64,000 nucleotides of DNA, from NCBI RefSeq assembly GCF_009720825.1, contig NZ_WNKY01000026.1, positions 1-64,000 of the forward strand, in the 5' to 3' direction. The notes beneath the pieces were generated by a model, which did no database searches, was not told the origin of the DNA, and saw only the letters and a list, made by a program, of their open reading frames with translations. Of the stretch, positions 43,401 to 51,282 are shown in pieces. The stretch comes from Duganella radicis (GTDB lineage Bacteria; Pseudomonadota; Gammaproteobacteria; Burkholderiales; Burkholderiaceae_D). Numbering within the stretch: the stretch's first letter is position 1; each line of letters opens with the position of its first letter. A program made the translations under genes and the position numbers.

Positions 43401-43658
43401 GCCGAGGCGGCCGCCACGCCCGCCATCGATGAGCAACTCGACCTGGCGCTGGAACGCCTGTACCTGTTGTACGAGGCCCACACGCGCCAGCATTACCTGC
43501 CCGACAACGCCCGCTACAAAGCCCTGCTGGCCCAGCGCCTGCAAGCGCTGTCGGCGCTGGCCACGGCCCACCACGCCACGCTGGCGGCGGCCCCGCTGGC
43601 GCGCCGCGAAGCCATCCAGCAGGCGCTGCGGCAGGGCTACCACCTGCTGCTCGAATAG
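40461..43658 (+). CDS. Degenerate GT41 (SPINDLY/OGT-like) protein with GT2 domain
   Basis: A 1065-aa paralogue of the product of 33830-37027. TPR-like helices cover residues 1-205, a GT41 domain about 265-710 and a GT2-like domain about 764-980 (VSILIAANAAAPDALEETV, VSDSSADDTC). The methyltransferase domain is absent. Key GT41 positions have changed: the His of SSDFCSH is Glu278 (CADFNAE), the Lys of FNNNFK is Gln552 (FNPQQQ), and GTTASD is GSIGASD. A low-complexity Ser/Ala/Pro insert of about 110 residues (312-420) interrupts the GT41 domain. It probably lacks normal GT41 activity and may be a scaffold or partner of the intact paralogue; the GT2 domain may still act. The ATG at 40461 is chosen over 40428 for its AGG spacing, with modest certainty. 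Confidence 0.82.
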   Translation: MSHSVPSDPSPLQELNRALAANELARASTLAFALARQGELPIVELFGLAGLLGQAGDAARAAELYHLWLRCTDTPLLYAGWYNLAVLQMQNGDQREAEPSLRAALAIKPDFLDARVALGALQERLQQPDAALATWRAALAQIDPELPASRPQQLQALNHLGRLAAARHLYGEAEEALSRSLLLDPRQPAVMAQWLRLRQQQCAWPVVAPPPGVRESDLAEAASPAATVDASDDPEQHLAAARRHSVNQAAAPAPLAGPHGYGHQRLRIGYLCADFNAEGIARLRAGLYRLHDRDRFEIYGFSWRPPVPPGSPTAPPNATTAATPGGDTAPASDASSSGASSPSASSPGASSPGASSSDASSCAASSSNAPPFRTRSSRAASAATGAGAARGISPAALSNAAARALAGAAARTATLPPVAVAGLDHHIDLAGMGDVQAAQTLRAHDIDILIDLHGLDEDSRPGIVAQRPAPVQIAWPGLPATSAMAAIDHVLADAFVLPPTLAPHFTERPLYLPHCAHPNARLDHDDAPPLTRADCGLPADAMVFCCFNPQQQITPEQFASWMRILQAVPGSVLWLSADSEPVRDNLRLAALRHGVHSAALVFAAPATPAVTLARCRLADLYLDTAPHSGSIGASDALWAGLPVLTRAGQSYASRGAGSLLHAAGLPELVADSERSYEETAARLAAKPKELARLRTRLSRKRNSNALFDAESQVRALEQLYLQVARPLPAALASSHGNDNGAQPGTRRGKRATPPRGKRDPGVAMVSILIAANAAAPDALEETVRSALEQDYGHFEIIVSDSSADDTCQRRLAPLLRRHSQLRYHRAHDMAPADNLDHCLALALGEYVAVAAPGECLQADKLSRMAACYQNYPALGLVACWRPPRADGQPLQPAAPLLTADSAVGGASLAALLLTDEHSVGGALCEPAALLLRRTDLGAGFGHYQGKRYTRLPGIATLLASLNGRDCAYIAAPLSHYPRTTAEAAATPAIDEQLDLALERLYLLYEAHTRQHYLPDNARYKALLAQRLQALSALATAHHATLAAAPLARREAIQQALRQGYHLLLE
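41460..41564 (+). repeat. In-frame 15-bp tandem repeat, seven units
   Basis: Seven units of the pattern GCGTCCTCGCCTGGT encode Ala-Ser-Ser-Pro-Gly and variants inside the GT41 insert. Central units are nearly identical while outer ones drift. Gain or loss of a unit would keep the frame. Confidence 0.8.
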
Positions 43659-43718
43659 TGCCGCAGGGAAGCAAACCGGGTACAATCACAAGCTCTTCTT
43701 CTGCTCCAACACGCAAGC

Positions 43719-44354
43719 ATGAAAATAGTCGCGCACCGGGGATACTGGCTCCAGGATCAGGAAAAAAACTCACTGGCGGCGTTTGAACGCGCGCTGGAAG
43801 GCGGCTTCGGCATCGAGACCGATTTGCGCGACAGCGGCCGCGACGTCGTCATCTCGCACGACATGCCGGGAGGCGGCGAAATGACGCTGGACGCCTTCCT
43901 GGCCTTGTGCGCGCGCTACCCGGCCAGCCGGCCGCTGGCGCTCAACATCAAGGCCGACGGCCTGCAAGCACCGGTCGCCGCCGCGCTGGCCGCGCACCAC
44001 ACCGCCGACGCCTTCGTGTTCGACATGGCCGTGCCGGACGCCCTGGGCTACCTGCAACGCGGGCTGACGACCTACACCCGCCACAGCGAATACGAAACCG
44101 CGCCGTCCTTCATCGAGCGCGCCGCCGGCGTCTGGCTGGACGCCTTCCATGGCGAGTGGTACGAGACCAGCCACATCACGCACTGGCTGGAACAGGGCAA
44201 GCAAGTCTGCATCGTCTCGCCCGAGCTGCACCGCCGCCCGCACCTGGCGCTGTGGCAGCGCCTGCGCGACGCCGGCCTGCACCGCCACGCCGCGCTCAGC
44301 CTGTGCACCGATTTCCCCCAAGCCGCAAAGGATTTTTTCCGTGACCAAGATTAA
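43719..44354 (+). CDS. Glycerophosphodiester phosphodiesterase-like protein
   Basis: A 211-aa TIM-barrel-type protein with the GDPD active-site set: VAHRGYW, ENSLAAFERAL, IETDLRDSGRDVVISHD (metal-binding Glu and Asp, second catalytic His), and LNIKADGL. It is shorter than usual (about 240-260 aa) and has no signal peptide. Since it overlaps the start of a HAD phosphatase gene and precedes nucleotidyltransferases, it more likely acts on a nucleotide- or glycerol-linked intermediate of the cluster than in lipid salvage. That role is an inference. Confidence 0.8.
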   Translation: MKIVAHRGYWLQDQEKNSLAAFERALEGGFGIETDLRDSGRDVVISHDMPGGGEMTLDAFLALCARYPASRPLALNIKADGLQAPVAAALAAHHTADAFVFDMAVPDALGYLQRGLTTYTRHSEYETAPSFIERAAGVWLDAFHGEWYETSHITHWLEQGKQVCIVSPELHRRPHLALWQRLRDAGLHRHAALSLCTDFPQAAKDFFRDQD

Positions 44355-44976
44355 AGCCATCATCTTCGATATGGATGGCGTGCTGATCGATGCCAAGGAA
44401 TGGCACTTCGAGGCGCTCAACCGCGCCCTGACGCTGTTCGGCATGGCCATCAGCCGCTACGACCACCTGGTCACCTACGACGGCCTGCCGACCAAGACCA
44501 AGCTGCGCATGCTGTCGATGGAGCGCGGCCTGCCGGAAGCGCTGCACGGCTTCATCAACGAGATGAAGCAGATCTACACCATGGAAGTGATCTACGCCAA
44601 GTGCAAGCCGGTGTTCCAGCACCAGTTCGCGCTGTCGCGCCTGAAGGCCGAGGGCTACCGCATGGCGGTGTGCTCCAACTCGATCCGCAACACCATCGCC
44701 ATGATGATGGAGCGCGCCGAGCTGCTGCCCTTCCTCGACTTTTTCCTGTCCAACGAAGACGTGAGCGCGCCCAAGCCGGCGCCGGACATGTACCTGAAAG
44801 CCATCGAACGCATGGGCCTGCAACCGACGGAATGCCTGATCGTCGAAGACAATCCGAACGGCATCAAGGCCGCGCGCGACTCCGGCGCCCACGTGCTGTG
44901 CGTGCACGACGTGCGCGAAGTCAACTACGCCAACATCACGCAGACCATCGCCGGACTGGAGGCCAAGCATGCTTAA
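44341..44976 (+). CDS. HAD-superfamily phosphatase (beta-phosphoglucomutase-like)
   Basis: A 211-aa HAD hydrolase with FDMDGVLIDA (nucleophile Asp), VCSNSIRNT (motif II), APKPAPDMY (motif III Lys) and VEDNPNGIKAARDSG (motif IV). A helical cap lies between motifs I and II. A GTG start at 44341 after AAAGGA is chosen; it overlaps the upstream GDPD-like gene by 14 bases. It also overlaps the next gene by 8 bases, so translation is tightly coupled. It would remove or move phosphate on a small sugar or polyol phosphate that the following nucleotidyltransferases then use or compete for. Confidence 0.88.
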   Translation: MTKIKAIIFDMDGVLIDAKEWHFEALNRALTLFGMAISRYDHLVTYDGLPTKTKLRMLSMERGLPEALHGFINEMKQIYTMEVIYAKCKPVFQHQFALSRLKAEGYRMAVCSNSIRNTIAMMMERAELLPFLDFFLSNEDVSAPKPAPDMYLKAIERMGLQPTECLIVEDNPNGIKAARDSGAHVLCVHDVREVNYANITQTIAGLEAKHA

Positions 44977-45712
44977 CATCATCGTTCCACTGAGCGTGCC
45001 GTCGATGTTCTTCGAGGGCGCCGACTTCCCGTTCCCGAAACCGCTGATCGAGATCGCCGGCAAGCCGATGATCCAGTACCTGATCGAGAACCTCGGCACC
45101 ATCACCGAGGAAAAGCGCTTCATCTTCATCCTGCGCGACGAGGATTGCAGCCGCTACCACCTGGACAGCACGGTGCGCCTGCTGGCCGGCGGCGACACCG
45201 TCATCATCCGCCTGACCCATCCGACCCAGGGCGCCGCCTGTAGCGCGCTGCTGGCGATCGACTACATCGGCGCCGATGAACCGCTGGTGATCGTCAACGC
45301 CGACCAGGTGTTCGAGGTCGACCTCAACGATTACCTGGCGCAGTTCCGCGCGCGCGGCAGCGACGCCGGCGCCCTGACCTTCGACTCGGTGCACCCGCGC
45401 TGGTCCTACGCCCGCCTGGAGAACGGCGACAACATCGTCGAGACCGCCGAGAAGCACCCGGTCAGCCGCCACGCCATCGCCGGCTTCTACTACTTCGCGC
45501 GCGGCGCCGATTTCGTGCTGGCGGCCCAGCATTCGATCCGCAAGAACACCAGCGTCGACGATGTGTTCTACATCGCGCCGGTGCTGAACGAACTGATCCT
45601 GCTGAACCGCAAGCTGACCGCGCTGCAAGTGCCGAACGCGTCCTATCACACCTTCTATTCGCCGAAGAAAATCGAGGAATACGAAGCCGCGCTGCACCGC
45701 CAACCCAAATGA
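44969..45712 (+). CDS. Nucleotidyltransferase-fold protein with altered signature loop
   Basis: A 247-aa protein of the sugar-phosphate nucleotidyltransferase fold. It keeps FPKPLIEIAGKPMIQYLIENL, the substrate-site VNADQVFEVDLNDY with a metal Asp, and HPRWSYARL. However, the N-terminal nucleotide-binding loop, normally GxGxR, reads VPLSVPSMFFEG and lacks the glycines and Arg. Its neighbour at 46385 is a paralogue with the loop intact. It could be a regulatory or divergent partner, or an enzyme with different nucleotide handling. Confidence 0.8.
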   Translation: MLNIIVPLSVPSMFFEGADFPFPKPLIEIAGKPMIQYLIENLGTITEEKRFIFILRDEDCSRYHLDSTVRLLAGGDTVIIRLTHPTQGAACSALLAIDYIGADEPLVIVNADQVFEVDLNDYLAQFRARGSDAGALTFDSVHPRWSYARLENGDNIVETAEKHPVSRHAIAGFYYFARGADFVLAAQHSIRKNTSVDDVFYIAPVLNELILLNRKLTALQVPNASYHTFYSPKKIEEYEAALHRQPK

Positions 45713-45720
45713 ATTGAACC

Positions 45721-46056
45721 ATGAGCAAAGCACTGACCGAAGCCTATATCCGCGCCTTTGACGCGCGCGACCTGAACGCCGTGGGCGCCCTGCTGACCGA
45801 TGATTTTTCGCTGGAAGACCCGGTGGTCAAGCGCATCGAGGGCAAGGCCGCCGCGCTGGCCATGATGAAGGGCATGTTTGAAGGCTGCAAGGCGCTGTCC
45901 TTCCGCGCCAAAAACATCTACGTCGACGGCGCCACCACCCTGATCGAGTTCACGCTCGACATCGACGCCACCCACCTGGAAGGGGTCGACATCATCGAAT
46001 GGCAGGGCGACCGGATGCGCGCCCTGCGCGCCTACCTCGACATTCCAAAGGGCTGA
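45721..46056 (+). CDS. NTF2/SnoaL-like small protein
   Basis: A 111-aa cone-shaped alpha/beta protein of the NTF2-like superfamily (LTEAYIRAFDARDLNAVGALL, DDFSLEDP, a late beta meander ending MRALRAYLDI). Such proteins act as isomerases, dehydratases or binding modules. It lies 8 bases after the altered nucleotidyltransferase and 2 bases before a cupin gene, inside one compact operon. The substrate is unknown. Confidence 0.8.
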   Translation: MSKALTEAYIRAFDARDLNAVGALLTDDFSLEDPVVKRIEGKAAALAMMKGMFEGCKALSFRAKNIYVDGATTLIEFTLDIDATHLEGVDIIEWQGDRMRALRAYLDIPKG

Positions 46057-46058
46057 GC

Positions 46059-46388
46059 ATGGAACGCTACAAACTGGAAGACATGACGCGCGGCTGGTTC
46101 GTCGGCGATTTCACGCCGACCGTGCTGGCCACCCGCGCGGCCGAAGTCGGCATCAAGCATTACCGCGCCGGCGACCGCGAGGCGCGCCACTACCACAAGA
46201 TCGCGCAGGAAATCACCGTGATCCAGAGCGGCCGCGTGCAGATGAACGGCGTCGAATACGCCAGCGGCGACATCATCGTCATCAACCCGATGGAGTCGAC
46301 CGACTTCGTGGTGCTGGAAGACACCGTCACCGTGGTGGTCAAGGTGCCGGGCGCGGTGGACGACAAATACCTGGGAGAAGCGCCATGA
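46059..46388 (+). CDS. Small cupin-fold protein
   Basis: A 109-aa single-cupin protein with metal-site residues in HYRAGDREARHYHKIAQE and the second motif SGDIIVINPMESTDF. It may be an epimerase/isomerase-like or sensory module acting on a cluster intermediate. Its stop overlaps the start of the next nucleotidyltransferase as ATGA, which indicates coupled translation and a shared pathway. Confidence 0.8.
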   Translation: MERYKLEDMTRGWFVGDFTPTVLATRAAEVGIKHYRAGDREARHYHKIAQEITVIQSGRVQMNGVEYASGDIIVINPMESTDFVVLEDTVTVVVKVPGAVDDKYLGEAP

Positions 46389-47134
46389 TCCATATCGTCG
46401 TGCCGATGGCCGGCCACGGCAGCCGCTTCGCCAAGGCGGGCTACACCGATCCCAAGCCGCTGATTCCGATCGGCGGGCGCCCGATGATCGAGGTGGTGAT
46501 CGACAATCTGCGGCCGAGCCAGCCGCACCGCTTCATCTTCGTCTGCCAGCAGGCGCACCTGGAGCAGTACGGCCTGGGCGCGCGGCTGGAGGCGATCGCG
46601 CCCGGCTGCGCCATCGTGCCGGTGTCGCAGGTGACCGAAGGCGCGGCTTGCACCGTGCTGCTGACGCGCGATCTGATCGACAACGACACGCCGCTGATGA
46701 TCGCCAACTGCGACCAGTACATCGACATCGATATCGACGACTACCTGGCGGTGATGGAAGCGCAGCGGCTGGACGGCCTGATCATGACCATGAGCGCCGA
46801 CCACCCGAAATGGTCGTACGTGCGCTTCAATGCCGACGGCGCGATCGTGGAGGTGGTGGAAAAGCAGGTGGTCTCGGACGAGGCCACGGTGGGCATCTAC
46901 AACTACGCGCGCGGCAGCGATTTCGTCGCCGCCGCCGACGCCATGATCGCCAACGACGAGCGCGTCAACGGCGAGTTCTACGTGGCGCCGGCCTACAACG
47001 GCATGATCGCCAAGGGCAGCAGGCTGGGCTTCTACAACATCGGCAGCGACCGCGCCGGCATGTACGGCCTGGGCGTGCCGGAAGACCTCGACTTCTTCCT
47101 GGCCCATCCGCTGGGCCAGGCCTTGTCCGCGTGA
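46385..47134 (+). CDS. Small sugar-phosphate-type nucleotidyltransferase
   Basis: A 249-aa nucleotidyltransferase with an intact signature region VPMAGHGSRFAKAG, then DPKPLIPIGGRPMIEVVIDNL, the metal site ANCDQYIDIDIDDY and a conserved HPKWSYVRF shared with the paralogue at 44969. It would join a nucleotide to a phosphorylated sugar, polyol or other small head group, which is then passed to a transferase. It ends one base before the convergent gene at 47136. Confidence 0.85.
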   Translation: MIHIVVPMAGHGSRFAKAGYTDPKPLIPIGGRPMIEVVIDNLRPSQPHRFIFVCQQAHLEQYGLGARLEAIAPGCAIVPVSQVTEGAACTVLLTRDLIDNDTPLMIANCDQYIDIDIDDYLAVMEAQRLDGLIMTMSADHPKWSYVRFNADGAIVEVVEKQVVSDEATVGIYNYARGSDFVAAADAMIANDERVNGEFYVAPAYNGMIAKGSRLGFYNIGSDRAGMYGLGVPEDLDFFLAHPLGQALSA

Positions 47135-47135
47135 T

Positions 47136-47990
47136 TTAAAGGGCGGTGGGCGGCTTGATCCGCTCGTTCTTGCCCGAGGCGCCCGGCGCGATCTGCGCCA
47201 GCAGCTGCGCCACCGTCAGGCCCGGCCCCATGGTCATCACGGTGCCGAACGAGCGCGTGGCCTGCAACGCCGGGTTGATCTCCTGGAAGTGGCGCGGCAG
47301 GCCGCGCCAGATCACCGTGTCGTGCACCATGCGGTTCATGCAAATGATGTTGCCCACCACGCCCTGCTCCTGCAAGGCGAAGAAGGCCATGGTGTGGTCG
47401 ATATGCGACGACACATGGTAAGCCTCGCCGGCGCGGCTGCGTTCGTACAAGCCGGTGTAGATGGCGTCCAGCACCCCCACCTCGCCCAGCAGCATGAAGT
47501 CCGGGGTCGAGAACATATTCTTCACGTCGCAGTACTCGACCATGATGTCGCCCGAGTGGCGGCGGATCTGCGTCACGTGCTGGTCGATCACGCCCTGATG
47601 CACGGTGACGTCGGCGCGCACGCGGTACACGATGGCGTCGTCGCCCAGGCCGGCGCGCACGGCGCGGATGCCGGCCAGCGCGGCGTAGTACAGCTTCTCT
47701 TTGTTATTGCCGATCACCTTGCCGAAGAAGGTGCTGTCGGTGTTCAGGCGGTGTTGGTCCGACACCACCAGGAAGTCGAACAGCGCGGCGTTTTCGCGCA
47801 GCCATTCGCCGTCTTCCTCCCAGCCGCTGTAGGCGATCTTGAAGCCCAGCGCGCGGAAGGCGATGGCCATCAAACGGATGCCGGGACGGGCATCGTAGGC
47901 CACGTGTGGATAGAACAGTTCGTCCGGGTAGGCAGGCCGTTCTTCCAATACCGCCGGGCCGTGCATCAACAGGACTTTTTCAATGGCCAT
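47136..47990 (-). CDS. WavE-like putative glycan biosynthesis protein
   Basis: A 284-aa protein of uncertain family. The middle part (IVYRVRADVTVHQGVIDQHV, MVEYCDVKNMFSTPDFMLLG) resembles WavE-type lipopolysaccharide synthesis proteins, which are remote GT-A-like enzymes; this match is by eye only. The start at 47990 has GGGAG six bases upstream. It is the only minus-strand gene inside the glycan cluster and shares a 107-base divergent gap with rfbF. No signal peptide or membrane segment is seen. Confidence 0.55.
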   Translation of the reverse strand: MAIEKVLLMHGPAVLEERPAYPDELFYPHVAYDARPGIRLMAIAFRALGFKIAYSGWEEDGEWLRENAALFDFLVVSDQHRLNTDSTFFGKVIGNNKEKLYYAALAGIRAVRAGLGDDAIVYRVRADVTVHQGVIDQHVTQIRRHSGDIMVEYCDVKNMFSTPDFMLLGEVGVLDAIYTGLYERSRAGEAYHVSSHIDHTMAFFALQEQGVVGNIICMNRMVHDTVIWRGLPRHFQEINPALQATRSFGTVMTMGPGLTVAQLLAQIAPGASGKNERIKPPTAL

Positions 47991-48097
47991 CTCCGTTACT
48001 CCCAAGATATAGTGAACAGAGTATAGCGGAAACAAGGGCCAAAACGGTCTTGCTTTTCGGTTAGAATGCAACTGCACACATCATATTCGGAGATAGC

Positions 48098-48871
48098 ATG
48101 AAGGCAGTCATTTTGGCCGGTGGCTTGGGTACGCGATTGAGCGAGGAAACCACGGTGAAGCCCAAGCCCATGGTCGAGGTGGGCGGCAAGCCCGTGCTGT
48201 GGCACATCCTGAAGAGCTACTCGGTCCACGGCATCAACGACTTCGTCATCTGCTGCGGCTACCGCGGCTATGTGATCAAGGAATTCTTCGCCAACTATTT
48301 CCTGCACACGTCGGACGTCACCTTCGATCTGCAAAAGAACAGCATGGAGGTGCACGAGCGCTTTGCCGAGCCGTGGAAAGTCACGCTGGTCGACACCGGC
48401 GCCGACACCCTGACCGGCGGCCGCCTCAAGCGCGTGCGCCGCTACCTCGAAGACGACGAAGCCTTCTGCTTCACCTACGGCGACGGCCTGTCCGACCTCG
48501 ACATCGGCGCCACGCTGGCCTTCCATAAACAACACGACAAGCTGGCCACCATGACCGCGGTGCGGCCGCCGGGCCGCTTCGGCGCGGTCGATATCGATGG
48601 CCAGGTCATCACCAGCTTCAAGGAAAAACCGCAGGGCGACGGCGCCTGGGTCAACGGCGGCTACTTCGTGCTGTCGCCGAAGGTGATCGACTACATCGCC
48701 GACGACAGCACCACCTGGGAAAAGGAACCGATGGAAACCCTGGCCGCCGAAGGCCAGATGGACGCCTTCCTGCACCACGGCTTCTGGCAGCCGATGGACA
48801 CCCTGCGCGACCGCATCCTGCTGGAAGACCTGTGGCAAAACGGCAAGGCGCCGTGGAAGAAGTGGCCATGA
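48098..48871 (+). CDS. rfbF: Glucose-1-phosphate cytidylyltransferase
   Basis: RfbF makes CDP-glucose from CTP and glucose-1-phosphate, the first committed step to CDP-3,6-dideoxyhexoses. The 257-aa product shows [35 protein letters not shown], the CDP-specific stretch [28 protein letters not shown] and [20 protein letters not shown] lies eight bases before the ATG. Its stop overlaps the rfbG start. Confidence 0.96.
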   Translation: MKAVILAGGLGTRLSEETTVKPKPMVEVGGKPVLWHILKSYSVHGINDFVICCGYRGYVIKEFFANYFLHTSDVTFDLQKNSMEVHERFAEPWKVTLVDTGADTLTGGRLKRVRRYLEDDEAFCFTYGDGLSDLDIGATLAFHKQHDKLATMTAVRPPGRFGAVDIDGQVITSFKEKPQGDGAWVNGGYFVLSPKVIDYIADDSTTWEKEPMETLAAEGQMDAFLHHGFWQPMDTLRDRILLEDLWQNGKAPWKKWP

Positions 48872-49944
48872 CGCCATCGTTCTGGCACGGCAAGCGGGTA
48901 TTCCTGACCGGCCACACGGGGTTCAAAGGCAGCTGGCTCAGCCTGTGGCTGCAACAGCTGGGCGCGCACGTGACCGGTTACGCGCTGCCGGCGCCAAGCC
49001 AGCCCAGCCTGTTCGAGGCGGCGCGGGTCGGCGACGGCATGAGCTCCATCACCGGCGATATCCGCGACGGCGCCGCCCTGCGGCAAGCCATGCAGGAGGC
49101 CCGGCCGGAGATCGTCATCCACATGGCGGCGCAGGCGCTGGTGCGCTATTCCTACGCCCATCCGGTCGAGACCTACGCCACCAACGTCATGGGGCTGGTC
49201 AACCTGTTTGAAGCGGTGCGCGCCACGCCCGGCATCAAGGCGGTGGTCAACGTCACCAGCGACAAGTGCTACGAGAACAAGGAATGGGCCTGGGGCTACC
49301 GCGAGAACGAAGCCTTCGGCGGCTACGACCCGTACAGCAACAGCAAGGCCTGCGCCGAGCTGGTGACGGCCGGCTACCGCTCGTCCTTCTTCAATCCGGA
49401 ACAGTACGCCGAGCATGGCGTGGCGCTGGCCTCGGGCCGCGCCGGCAATGTGATCGGCGGCGGCGACTGGGCCGGGGACCGCCTGATCCCCGACATGGTG
49501 CGCGCCATCGGCGCCGGCAAGCCGGTGCGCATCCGCAGCCCGCACGCGATCCGCCCGTGGCAGCACGTGCTGGAACCGCTGTCGGGCTACCTGACCCTGG
49601 CCGAGCACCTGGTCCGGCACGGCGCGCAGTATGCCGAAGGCTTCAACTTCGGCCCGCACGACATCGACGCCCGCCCGGTCGAGTGGATCATCGAACGCCT
49701 GTGCCAGAGCTGGGGCGAGGGCGCGGCGTGGGAGCTGGACGCCGCCCCGCAACCGCACGAGGCGCACTACCTCAAGCTGGACTGTTCCAAGGCGCGCGCG
49801 CGCCTGCACTGGCAGCCGCGCTGGCATCTGGGACACACCATCGACATGATCGTCGCCTGGCACAAGGCGCACGCGGCGGGCGCCGACATGCGCGCGCTGA
49901 CGCTGGCACAAATCAACACCTATCAAAACACCGCATACATCTAA
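48868..49944 (+). CDS. rfbG: CDP-glucose 4,6-dehydratase
   Basis: RfbG turns CDP-glucose into CDP-4-keto-6-deoxyglucose with bound NAD. The 358-aa extended SDR has [21 protein letters not shown] as Rossmann motif, [11 protein letters not shown]-type [20 protein letters not shown] with the catalytic Ser/Thr region and [14 protein letters not shown] with the YxxxK pair, as well as [17 protein letters not shown], characteristic of the CDP-glucose group. The ATG at 48868 overlaps the rfbF stop. All catalytic parts appear intact. Confidence 0.95.
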   Translation: MTPSFWHGKRVFLTGHTGFKGSWLSLWLQQLGAHVTGYALPAPSQPSLFEAARVGDGMSSITGDIRDGAALRQAMQEARPEIVIHMAAQALVRYSYAHPVETYATNVMGLVNLFEAVRATPGIKAVVNVTSDKCYENKEWAWGYRENEAFGGYDPYSNSKACAELVTAGYRSSFFNPEQYAEHGVALASGRAGNVIGGGDWAGDRLIPDMVRAIGAGKPVRIRSPHAIRPWQHVLEPLSGYLTLAEHLVRHGAQYAEGFNFGPHDIDARPVEWIIERLCQSWGEGAAWELDAAPQPHEAHYLKLDCSKARARLHWQPRWHLGHTIDMIVAWHKAHAAGADMRALTLAQINTYQNTAYI

Positions 49945-49954
49945 GGCAGCAATC

Positions 49955-51280
49955 ATGAGTGAAGTACAAAGCAAGGAACAACTCCGCGAACAGATCATCA
50001 AGCTGGTGGGCCAGTACGGTGCGCTGGCCAGCGTGCCGAAGGCCTTCGAGCCGGGCGTGACTGTGATCCCGCCGGCCGGCAAGGTGGTGGGCGCGCCGGA
50101 AATGGAACTGATGGTCGAGGCCTCGCTGGACGCCTGGCTGACCACCGGCCGCTTCAACGACCAGTTCGAAGCCAGGCTGGCCAAGCTGATCGGCGTGAAC
50201 TTCCTGATCACCGTCAACTCGGGCTCCTCGGCCAATCTGGTGGCCTTCAACACCCTGACCTCGCCGAAACTGGGGGCGCGCGCGATCCAGCCGGGCGACG
50301 AGGTGATCGGCGTGGCGGCCGGCTTCCCGACCACCGTCAACCCCATCATCCAGTTCGGCGCGGTGCCGGTCTTCGTGGACGTGGAGCTGGGCACCTACAA
50401 CATCGACGTCACCAAGCTGGAAGCGGCCATCTCGCCCAAGACCAAGGCCATCATGCTGGCCCACACCCTGGGCAACCCGTACAACCTGGACGCCATCACC
50501 GCCATCTGCAAGAAATACAATCTGTGGCTGGTGGAGGACTGCTGCGACGCGCTGGGCTCGACCTACAAGGGCAAGATGGTGGGCACCTTCGGCGACATCG
50601 GCACCATGTCGTTCTACCCGGCCCACCACATCACCATGGGCGAGGGCGGCGCGGTGTTTACCAACCATCCGGAACTGAAGATGATCGCCGAGTCGTTCCG
50701 CGACTGGGGCCGCGACTGCTACTGCCCGCCGGGCAAGGACAACACCTGCGGCAAGCGCTTCTGCTGGAAGCTGGGCACGCTGCCGGAAGGCTACGATCAC
50801 AAGTACACCTACAGCCACCTCGGCTACAACCTGAAGATCACCGACATGCAGGCGGCCTGCGGCCTGGCCCAGATCGACCGCGCGCACGACTTCATCCAGG
50901 CCCGCAAGGACAACTTCGCCTACCTGAAGCAACGCCTGCAATCGTGCGCCGAGTTCCTGATCCTGCCGGAGGCCACCGAAGGCTCGGACCCGTCGTGGTT
51001 CGGTTTCCCGATGACCCTCAAGCCGGAGGCCAATGTCTCGCGCGTCGACCTGCTGACCTATCTGGACCAGCACAAGATCGGCACCCGCCTGCTGTTCGCC
51101 GGCAACCTGATCCGCCAGCCCTACATGCAGGGCCGCACCTACCGCGTCTCGGGCGAGTTGACCAACACCGACCGCGTGATGAACGACACCTTCTGGATCG
51201 GCGTGTTCCCGGGCCTGACGCGCGAGATGCTGGACTTCGCGGTGACCAAGCTGGAAGAATTCTTCGGGGTCGGCTTCTGA
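49955..51280 (+). CDS. rfbH: CDP-4-keto-6-deoxyglucose 3-dehydrase (RfbH/E1)
   Basis: RfbH removes the C3 hydroxyl of CDP-4-keto-6-deoxyglucose using pyridoxamine phosphate and a [2Fe-2S] cluster. The 441-aa product shows aspartate aminotransferase fold motifs, but the Schiff-base Lys is replaced by His in [13 protein letters not shown] (about residue 223), the hallmark of this dehydrase. A Cys-rich stretch ([18 protein letters not shown], from about residue 253) provides cluster ligands. A ferredoxin-type reductase partner (E3/DdhD) is not seen in the window. Confidence 0.95.
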   Translation: MSEVQSKEQLREQIIKLVGQYGALASVPKAFEPGVTVIPPAGKVVGAPEMELMVEASLDAWLTTGRFNDQFEARLAKLIGVNFLITVNSGSSANLVAFNTLTSPKLGARAIQPGDEVIGVAAGFPTTVNPIIQFGAVPVFVDVELGTYNIDVTKLEAAISPKTKAIMLAHTLGNPYNLDAITAICKKYNLWLVEDCCDALGSTYKGKMVGTFGDIGTMSFYPAHHITMGEGGAVFTNHPELKMIAESFRDWGRDCYCPPGKDNTCGKRFCWKLGTLPEGYDHKYTYSHLGYNLKITDMQAACGLAQIDRAHDFIQARKDNFAYLKQRLQSCAEFLILPEATEGSDPSWFGFPMTLKPEANVSRVDLLTYLDQHKIGTRLLFAGNLIRQPYMQGRTYRVSGELTNTDRVMNDTFWIGVFPGLTREMLDFAVTKLEEFFGVGF

Positions 51281-51282
51281 AC

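Noticed and set aside
48001-48097. A promoter for rfbF using TTGCTT and TAGAAT
   Set aside because: The two boxes are only 6 bases apart, far too close for sigma-70.
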